This document shows, one piece after another, positions 1 to 5,495 of a DNA stretch of 10,823 bases. The notes under the pieces are model-generated. The model searched no databases and was not told where the DNA came from. It saw only the letters and a list, made by a program, of their open reading frames with translations. The stretch comes from Saprospiraceae bacterium (GTDB taxonomy: Bacteria; Bacteroidota; Bacteroidia; Chitinophagales; Saprospiraceae), in assembly GCA_013001805.1 (NCBI GenBank), contig JABDLW010000649.1, positions 1 through 10,823 of the forward strand, read 5' to 3'. Made by a program: the position numbers and the translations under genes. Positions within the stretch are counted from its first letter, which is position 1, and every line of letters starts with the position of its first letter.

Positions 1-174
1 ATGGACGACATACCCTTGGATATCGAACTGGGTTTCAAAGAAAATAAAATGTGGCTTTTTCAAGTGAGACCATTTGTTGAAAATAAGAATGCAGCCAGTC
101 TGAATTACCTGGAAAAAATCTCACCAAAACTTGAGGCGAGGAAATCTCTACTCCTAACCTCTGAGTTAAATTAA
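1..174 (+). CDS. PEP/pyruvate-binding domain protein, C-terminal end only (partial)
   Basis: This is the last 57 codons of an open frame that reaches the left window edge and stops with TAA at 172-174. The stretch DIPLDIELGFKENKMWLFQ followed by VRPFVENK matches how the PPDK_N / PEP-synthase ATP-grasp-like domain usually ends: an acidic 'DIE' strand, a short glycine turn, then a strand ending Q-x-RP. In that family the domain binds ATP and helps transfer phosphate to a catalytic histidine or to pyruvate. The active-site parts lie outside the window, so the reaction cannot be stated. After the RPF motif only a lysine-rich tail of about 35 residues follows, so this domain is probably C-terminal in the protein. 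The window happens to begin with ATG, but the conserved strand starts at once, so I read this as a truncated gene rather than a 57-residue protein. The next gene starts one base after the stop, which suggests co-transcription. The family call is by eye. Confidence 0.65.
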   Translation: MDDIPLDIELGFKENKMWLFQVRPFVENKNAASLNYLEKISPKLEARKSLLLTSELN

Positions 175-175
175 A

Positions 176-1447
176 ATGACAATGCACAGCATCAGATATA
201 CTATTATACTTATTATGATTTTCGTAATTGGATTGGTTGAGACCCAAGCCTATCCGATTGATGGATATCTATTGACAGGCATCCGCCGACTTTTGCGGTT
301 GGAATTAATTCAAAAAGGAGAAATTAAAGAAACCCTCCCCATCAAAGGGGCAGAGAAATCCATTAATGATATTAAATTAAATCTGTACCAAACTGAGAAA
401 GGTGACAGTCTGGATTCATTACCCCAAGTTGATTTGGCGTTGCAGAAAAGTCTGAATCAACTTTTTCCCAATCTTGATGAAAGTTATTCGATTGCATTGT
501 TAGAGATTACTGATGGAAAGCCATTAAGATATGCCCAACGGAAAGCGGACCGTGGATTTCAACCCGGTAGTGTCGGTAAACTGGCCGTGATTTCGGGTTT
601 GTTCTGTGAGCTGGAAAACCTTTTTCCCGAATCATTTGAAAAACGGCAAAACTTGCTGAAATCAAAAATTGTACGCGCGGGTAAATGGGCTCTTTACGAT
701 GAACATACGGTTCCCCTTTTCGATCCGGAGACTAGAAAGTTTTTCAAGAGAACCGTCAACGAAAACGACACATTTTCCCTGTATGAATGGGCGGACCATA
801 TGCTGTCAGTAAGTAATAATGGAGCGGCAACTGTGGTCTGGAGAGAAGCGATATTAATGCGGATTTTCGGTCAGAAGTACATAGATCTAACCGAGGAGGA
901 AGCGGAACTTTATTTCAAGAACACGCCAAAAGCTGACCTCGCTGACATCGCCATTTCCGTGGTGAATGACCCTCTGCGAACATTGGGGATCAGTGAGGAC
1001 GAATGGAGACTTGGTCTGATGTTTACCCGGGGTGGCACGGGTTATATCCCCGGTAAGGGGGGAAGCACCGGTACTCCCGTGGGATTAATGAAATGGATGA
1101 TTGCTGTAGAGAACGGAAAACTAATCGATCCGCAATCAAGTCTGGAAATAAAACGACTAATGTATATGACCGACCGCCGAATCCGGTACGGTGCCAATGA
1201 AAAGTTGAAATCAGCTGCAGTGTACTTCAAATCCGGAAGTCTGTATAAATGCAACCGTGAAACGATGCCGGACTGTGGAAAATACATGGGAAATGTGACT
1301 AATTATATGAATTCGGTTGCCATTATAGAACAGCCGGATGGGATGACATATATGGTGGCATTGATGAGCAATGTTTTGAAAAAGAATTCGAATATCGACC
1401 ATAATTTACTTGCAGGAAAAATTGATCAACTTATCGCTCGGTCTTAA
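176..1447 (+). CDS. Secreted serine hydrolase, class A beta-lactamase-like fold (423 aa)
   Basis: A predicted exported serine hydrolase of the beta-lactamase/DD-peptidase superfamily. Residues 8-25 are a hydrophobic signal peptide with a likely cleavage after TQA (25/26); there is no lipobox cysteine. All three active-site motifs are visible: S132-V-G-K135 (SxxK, nucleophile and base), S213-N-N215 (SxN) and K352-S-G-S355 (KTG-like). I find no ExxLN omega-loop motif after the SxN box, where class A beta-lactamases carry the deacylation glutamate, so an antibiotic-hydrolysing role is not supported; a peptidase- or esterase-like role outside the cytoplasm is more likely. The protein is long for the fold (class A enzymes are usually about 290 aa). 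It has roughly 100 residues before the catalytic domain and 139 residues between SxN and KSG. ATG 176 is chosen because it follows the upstream stop by one base. ATG 182, two codons on, would give nearly the same signal peptide, and neither has a clear Shine-Dalgarno sequence. The substrate is unknown. Confidence 0.85.
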   Translation: MTMHSIRYTIILIMIFVIGLVETQAYPIDGYLLTGIRRLLRLELIQKGEIKETLPIKGAEKSINDIKLNLYQTEKGDSLDSLPQVDLALQKSLNQLFPNLDESYSIALLEITDGKPLRYAQRKADRGFQPGSVGKLAVISGLFCELENLFPESFEKRQNLLKSKIVRAGKWALYDEHTVPLFDPETRKFFKRTVNENDTFSLYEWADHMLSVSNNGAATVVWREAILMRIFGQKYIDLTEEEAELYFKNTPKADLADIAISVVNDPLRTLGISEDEWRLGLMFTRGGTGYIPGKGGSTGTPVGLMKWMIAVENGKLIDPQSSLEIKRLMYMTDRRIRYGANEKLKSAAVYFKSGSLYKCNRETMPDCGKYMGNVTNYMNSVAIIEQPDGMTYMVALMSNVLKKNSNIDHNLLAGKIDQLIARS

Positions 1448-1464
1448 CCAGACAAGATCTCATC

Positions 1465-4194
1465 TCACTTTACGGTCTTGATGGCATTGACTAATTTTTG
1501 TGTGGCAAACCGCACCTGATCATCACCACTTTCCATAAGGATTGCGTAACACTCCTCCTCATTCGGTACTTTTAAGTTGAGCATTCTGATGGCATCCTCT
1601 GATATGGTATCGAGTAGTGCCGTTTCCACTAATGGCATAAGGACTTTCTTGAGACTGGGTTCCAAAAGATTATCGAGATATTCCAAAGCATTAAACCTCA
1701 ATTCAGGTTGATGGCTCTGTATACTTTTAAAAATAGAAATTACATCTTCAGGCGGATATTTTAATCCCAACAAACGAAATATTCGTTCTAAATTTACATC
1801 CAGTTTTTTCTCAAGAAGTTGGATGAGATCTTCTCTGATTCGATTTATTTCCTGCCTTTTCTTCTCGGTTATCTTATTTTGCAGGGTGTTCTTTTGTACA
1901 TAAAAAACCGATAAAGTATCACGATACATCTGTGTTTCTTCGCGAATATGGGGTAATACTTTTTTATCCTGAAATCTAATGAATTTGTGTTTAATCTGAA
2001 GTTTATTGAGCGAGCGTAAAGCTGCCAGGCGTATTTTTTCATCATCTACTTTTAGAAGTTGAAAAAGTAAGTCCGCTGCGGCCTGAGTTTCGAAGTGCTC
2101 CACAATGCCGGGAATCCGTTGAATAATGGTTGAATTTTCCGAATACTCCTTTGTATACTGCCATAAGACTCCGACAATCTCTTCGCCAAAATTTATCAGG
2201 GCTTTTTGTGCATACACGGTTTTACCATCATCACCCAAAGCTGCGATGAGAACCGGTATGAAATGAGGATGTAATGTCTGGCCTGCTGCCAAAAGCGCTT
2301 CACCAGCGACACGTGGATGGGGATCAGAAAAGGACTGCTCTATCATCGGAAACAAACTGCTGATCTTTGATAAGCCGGCGGCTTTTAGTAAAGCTATCTT
2401 TCGTCCGGTTTTTTCGGCCGTTTTTCTCGATCCTTCCAGATCTTTAAATTCCTTATCCAAAAGCTTTTGCAACTGGAACTTTCGCTTTAAGACGAGATTA
2501 TCCCGGCTCTCTTCTGCCATGGCTATGTAAGCCGCAAATTTTATACGATCATTGACACCATTGATTGCCATCTCAAGTAAATCGTGTGCTTTGTCACCGG
2601 CATGATTGATCAAATAAGCAAATGCTGCTACCTTCACTCCCTGCGCAGGATGTTGCGTCAGTTGATTCATTTGATCCAACAGACTACTTTCTTTGTAGAG
2701 ATATAAATTGCGAATAGCATATTCTTTAATGCGATCGGAGGGATGACCTAATAGTTTAATTAATTCCTTCTTAAAGACTTCATGAGGTTGAGTCCTGATC
2801 TTGCTTAACAACGTTAAAACCTGTCTTTCGGAGCCCGAATGCAAAACCTGGACGATTCCATTTAAGACGGACAAATTGGATAAATCAAGTTCGTGACCAC
2901 TATCATCAGAATCGGCCTGGACATGAGTCTTAAATGATCGTAAATACGTTAATCTTATTTTTGATACGAAATAGATCCATAAGGCGATCAATCCAAGGAT
3001 CATCAAGCTGATCCAGCGGGTAGACAGATCCAGGCCATTCACTAAAAAAATTAAGATGGCACCACCAATACCAGTAGCGATACTATCTATCACCACATCT
3101 ATGAAGGTCTTGGTTTGGTTTTTAATGCTCGCAGGAATAGGCATTGCCAGCAATTCAACAGCTGATTTATTTAAAGACTGTTTGAGCCCGGCATCGCTGG
3201 TTTTTATAAAAATAGCGGCCCATAGAACCGGAAAAAAGAAAATAACTATTGCCCCAAATAAAATACTGAAGGGTAGAAAATAAAGCGATTTTCCAATTCC
3301 CAGGTTTCCCACAATACGCCGGGTCAGTAGTAGCTGTACCAAGAGCGAAATGACATTAAAGTTAGAAAACCACAATCCGAAAAACGCCGTTAATTCATCA
3401 GGGTCATCAATAATGGATGATGCAACTGCATTAAATTGATAGTCTACTAATTTGGCCACGATCACGCTGACTCCAATAATCCCGCTCAAATACATTAAAT
3501 GTGGTGATTTCCTTATGAGAAATATCGGATGGTCTGTCCTGGCAATTCTTTTTTTTCTTTGAAATTTGGATTGCGTGTTTACCACATATTTGTTCCAAAT
3601 CATGGAGGAAATCGGAATGCACAAGGACAATAAACCGGCACTGACAAAAACCAGGTTTTCGCTTCCAATCAGTTCTGCCAGAAAACTGGTTAAATAGCCG
3701 CCGAAAATGCCTCCGGCAATAGCTCCCGCACCGACAAACCCAAATAAACGCTTGGCCTCCCGGGCATTAAAAACAACATTGGCTAGAATCCAAAACTGGG
3801 AGGCCGACAAGACGGCAAACAGAGCAACAACCACGTAAAAAGCATAGAGAATCCATCCTCCAACGATATTCAGGATTAAAAGAATACCAAAAAGAATAAA
3901 TAAAAAGACCGAACTGCCTAATGTGATAAAAATAATCCGGTTTAGTGGAGCCCGGCCCAGATATCGAGCATAAATTGTAGAAATTAATGCCGCAAATAAT
4001 GCCACCATAACGAAGGCTGCGGGCAAACTTTCCACTCCCATTTCGGTGAGAAACAATCCATTAACCGTAGGCTTCACAATCAGGAGTGTAGCCGTGATTA
4101 AGAACACATTAAGCTGCATAAATAATGCACGCCTTATCTCCCCTTCGCGAATATCAAATACCCTTCTAAGAAAAGTTTTAATGACCTCGATCAT
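1465..4194 (-). CDS. NTT/Npt-like (ADP/ATP translocase-type) membrane protein with C-terminal HEAT repeats (909 aa)
   Basis: The N-terminal half (about residues 25-412) is a polytopic membrane domain with roughly 10-12 hydrophobic segments. A basic loop around 200-222 (QSKFQRKKRIAR) is consistent with a cytoplasmic central loop. Patterns such as IVKPTVNGLFL (K41 in the first helix), FWILANVVFNAREAKRLFG (134-152), GAGAIAGGIFGG, DYQFNAVAS (251-259) and LKQSLNKSAVELLAMP (337-352) resemble the NTT (Tlc/Npt nucleotide transporter) branch of MFS-like proteins. Residues about 440-905 are soluble and helical, with repeated helix pairs of HEAT type, for example 'HPSDRIKEYAIRNL', 'DPHPRVAGEALLAAG' and 'VDDEKIRLAALRSLNKL'. 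Known NTT members exchange ATP/ADP or import nucleotides. In free-living bacteria the substrate is often unknown, and the HEAT part suggests a protein-binding scaffold on the inner face; that is inference. The start is supported by AGGA seven bases upstream of the ATG. The 3' end faces the converging hydrolase gene across 17 bases. Confidence 0.8.
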   Translation of the reverse strand: MIEVIKTFLRRVFDIREGEIRRALFMQLNVFLITATLLIVKPTVNGLFLTEMGVESLPAAFVMVALFAALISTIYARYLGRAPLNRIIFITLGSSVFLFILFGILLILNIVGGWILYAFYVVVALFAVLSASQFWILANVVFNAREAKRLFGFVGAGAIAGGIFGGYLTSFLAELIGSENLVFVSAGLLSLCIPISSMIWNKYVVNTQSKFQRKKRIARTDHPIFLIRKSPHLMYLSGIIGVSVIVAKLVDYQFNAVASSIIDDPDELTAFFGLWFSNFNVISLLVQLLLTRRIVGNLGIGKSLYFLPFSILFGAIVIFFFPVLWAAIFIKTSDAGLKQSLNKSAVELLAMPIPASIKNQTKTFIDVVIDSIATGIGGAILIFLVNGLDLSTRWISLMILGLIALWIYFVSKIRLTYLRSFKTHVQADSDDSGHELDLSNLSVLNGIVQVLHSGSERQVLTLLSKIRTQPHEVFKKELIKLLGHPSDRIKEYAIRNLYLYKESSLLDQMNQLTQHPAQGVKVAAFAYLINHAGDKAHDLLEMAINGVNDRIKFAAYIAMAEESRDNLVLKRKFQLQKLLDKEFKDLEGSRKTAEKTGRKIALLKAAGLSKISSLFPMIEQSFSDPHPRVAGEALLAAGQTLHPHFIPVLIAALGDDGKTVYAQKALINFGEEIVGVLWQYTKEYSENSTIIQRIPGIVEHFETQAAADLLFQLLKVDDEKIRLAALRSLNKLQIKHKFIRFQDKKVLPHIREETQMYRDTLSVFYVQKNTLQNKITEKKRQEINRIREDLIQLLEKKLDVNLERIFRLLGLKYPPEDVISIFKSIQSHQPELRFNALEYLDNLLEPSLKKVLMPLVETALLDTISEDAIRMLNLKVPNEEECYAILMESGDDQVRFATQKLVNAIKTVK

Positions 4195-4201
4195 CTTATC
4201 A

Positions 4202-4205
4202 TCCT
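4202..4205 (-). promoter_or_regulatory. Ribosome binding site of the translocase-like gene
   Basis: On the minus strand AGGA lies seven bases upstream of the ATG at 4194. This fixes the start just before the MIEVIKTFLRR amphipathic N-terminus. The downstream ATGs are inside the first membrane segments and have no such motif. Confidence 0.5.
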
Positions 4206-4250
4206 GGTATGAGTCACAAGGTACTGCTTGTGTTTGAATTGGGCTGAATA

Positions 4251-4269
4251 TAGATCTCCAGGAAATCTA
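4251..4269. repeat. Imperfect 19-bp dyad in the 122-base gap between hydrolase and translocase genes
   Basis: TAGATCTCC-A-GGAAATCTA reads as an inverted repeat with nine-base arms and one mismatch around a single central base. It lies between the stop of the 302-aa hydrolase and the start of the translocase-like gene. The short centre fits a protein-binding site better than a hairpin. No T-run follows on either strand, so it is not a convincing terminator. It may be chance. Confidence 0.3.
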
Positions 4270-4316
4270 AAATAAACTATCGCTCGTCAACTGTCGGACT
4301 CCATGGACAGAATCAA

Positions 4317-5225
4317 TCAGTCTACTTCTTGAATATCCAATGCCTTTTCTGCAACGTGGACCATTTGCCTGATGATCTGTTCGCCATTTTCATGTTCTGC
4401 CATGGCTACCAGAATGTACCGGTGTTCAGGGTCGTCTCCCCAGACTAAAACGGAATCACAATGATATACTTTCCAGGAACCGGATTTACGGAAGATCTTT
4501 GCGTCAGGATGAACCTGGTCCAGGGTATTGACAAATTTGTGATGCAGTGCAGGGTCAACTAAAATATCAAGCATCTGGCGCGATCGCTCCGGACTAACCA
4601 ACTGACCCATGGCTAGCAAATAATAGTATCGGCAAACCTGTGAGACCGTGGCCGCATGACTGAGCCCTTTGATCGGATCGGGATTTCTTGGTCCTGAGGC
4701 GGCATAACGTTTACCTACCCAAAGACCGCCGTGATTATCTTCGTCATACAGTCGGTAGCGCTCATCCGTGAGCACCTGAGCTATCTTGTCGTAACCTACC
4801 AAATCAATCATCCGCGTGGATGCCTGATTATTTGAATAACAAATCATTTTATGCAAGTCCTCAAGTACTGTGTCTGTCTCCTCCACTTCTCCTTTTTCAA
4901 AGGCATCCATTACCGCAAGCAAAATGGCAATCTTAGGCAAACTGGCTGCATACATCATCTCATTCCCATTGATCCGCGCAAAACGGGCTTTATCTGGTTC
5001 CCTTAAATCAACCAATCCCACCGCCAATTTTTTTTGTCGTACCATTTTCGACCACTCCGGATTTGCTTGCAGTTCCTTTCTTAACCTGGACTCCAGTTGC
5101 ACGTCAATCATCGACCTCAAGGGTGAAAGTGATACGTCAGGCATGCTAAGTGGAAGCGAATGTTGGGCAAAAATCACCGTAGCCGACGCAAAAGCCGATA
5201 CAATGAGAAATATTCCTTTAACCAT
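4317..5225 (-). CDS. Secreted serine hydrolase, class A beta-lactamase-like fold (302 aa)
   Basis: A second predicted exported SxxK serine hydrolase, of normal length for the class A fold. Residues 1-20 form a signal peptide (basic MVKG, hydrophobic core, likely cleavage at IFA/Q). Motifs are S95-L-P-K98 with the usual hydrophobic helix after it, S131-N-N133, and K247-S-G-S250 followed by the terminal strands (YILVAMAEH). The stretch after SNN contains RYRLYDEDNHGGLWVGKRY and no recognisable ExxLN, so the catalytic deacylation glutamate of true class A beta-lactamases is not evident. I infer a penicillin-binding/peptidase-like or esterase-like periplasmic enzyme rather than a resistance determinant. 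It shares only the motif plan with the 423-aa hydrolase at 176-1447; outside the motifs the two look unrelated, so they are probably not a recent duplication. The start is supported by AGGA six bases upstream. The translocase-like gene follows after 122 bases on the same strand. Confidence 0.85.
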   Translation of the reverse strand: MVKGIFLIVSAFASATVIFAQHSLPLSMPDVSLSPLRSMIDVQLESRLRKELQANPEWSKMVRQKKLAVGLVDLREPDKARFARINGNEMMYAASLPKIAILLAVMDAFEKGEVEETDTVLEDLHKMICYSNNQASTRMIDLVGYDKIAQVLTDERYRLYDEDNHGGLWVGKRYAASGPRNPDPIKGLSHAATVSQVCRYYYLLAMGQLVSPERSRQMLDILVDPALHHKFVNTLDQVHPDAKIFRKSGSWKVYHCDSVLVWGDDPEHRYILVAMAEHENGEQIIRQMVHVAEKALDIQEVD

Positions 5226-5409
5226 ATCTTATCCTAAGATGATTTGTTTGAAAATTAAGTTTCCATTTCTTCGGGTGTAAAGGCCCTCCAATGCCCATGT
5301 CCACAGCTATTTTCGCATCCGGGTCTCGAAAGGCACACTTATCCGAATGGCAAAAGTCATTCCCGTTAAATTCCCATTTTGAAGATCTCGCACTCAGACG
5401 CGCAATCAC
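5218..5409 (-). CDS. Doubtful small ORF (63 codons) with CHSDKC motif
   Basis: An open frame upstream of, and overlapping by eight bases, the start of the 302-aa hydrolase. Its only start is GTG at 5409, preceded at once by an in-frame stop, and I see no clear ribosome binding site. The product would be small and basic, with two cysteines close together (FCHSDKCAFRDPD) followed by a glycine/proline turn and a lysine-rich tail. I do not recognise a family. The overlap with the next ATG could allow translational coupling, but the frame may equally be chance within leader sequence. Listed because the intergenic stretch is otherwise unexplained. Confidence 0.15.
   Translation of the reverse strand: MIARLSARSSKWEFNGNDFCHSDKCAFRDPDAKIAVDMGIGGPLHPKKWKLNFQTNHLRIRYG
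5232..5235 (-). promoter_or_regulatory. Ribosome binding site of the 302-aa hydrolase
   Basis: Minus-strand AGGA lies six bases before the ATG at 5225. It supports that start, which also gives a complete signal peptide. Confidence 0.5.
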
Positions 5410-5425
5410 AATAACTTATTGCATA

Positions 5426-5441
5426 CAATTACCTGTAATTG
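5426..5441. repeat. Perfect 16-bp dyad CAATTAC-CT-GTAATTG, candidate operator
   Basis: Two perfect seven-base inverted arms are separated by two bases. Outer TTGCA and TGCAA blocks partly extend the symmetry. It lies about 200 bases upstream of the hydrolase start and about 55 bases past the stop of the giant-protein gene. The two-base centre is too small for a stable hairpin loop without opening inner pairs, and neither strand carries a terminator-like T-run, so a homodimeric regulator site is the more natural reading. The element is AT-rich and could be chance. Confidence 0.35.
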
Positions 5442-5495
5442 CAATATATTTAATTCCATAGATCGGTTACATGTGTGATCACCTGGCGATGTCTG

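Larger units (their letters stand above)
5226..5495. other. 270-base intergenic region between giant protein gene and hydrolase gene
   Basis: This is the longest stretch without a confident gene. It should contain the end of the giant-protein transcript and the start of the hydrolase transcript. It contains the dyad at 5426-5441, an 8-bp palindrome GTGATCAC at 5475-5482, an AT-rich block at about 5402-5460 and the doubtful small frame. I found no exact Bacteroidota -7 box (TAnnTTTG) on the minus strand; the nearest is TATATTGC, just upstream of the dyad in transcription direction. No GC-rich hairpin followed by a T-run is visible. Confidence 0.5.

Noticed and set aside
176..1447. Antibiotic-resistance beta-lactamase
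   Set aside because: The motif triad is shared by many non-resistance serine hydrolases; no ExxLN glutamate motif is visible and the length and spacing are unlike true class A enzymes.
1448..1464. Possible bidirectional terminator in the 17-base convergent gap
   Set aside because: No GC-rich inverted repeat with a T-run can be drawn here or in the adjoining gene ends.
3549..3556. A8 tract on the coding strand of the translocase-like gene, possible slippery site
   Set aside because: It encodes the expected basic cytoplasmic loop (RKKR), the zero frame is intact and the other frames stop soon without a meaningful product; no downstream stimulatory structure is seen.
4870..5280. 136-codon plus-strand open frame opposite the 302-aa hydrolase
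   Set aside because: The minus strand carries an intact signal peptide and SxxK enzyme; the plus-strand product shows no recognisable motif.
5475..5482. GTGATCAC palindrome as a CRP/FNR-type site
   Set aside because: Only eight bases, no spaced half-sites, and located immediately after the giant protein's stop, not at a promoter position.
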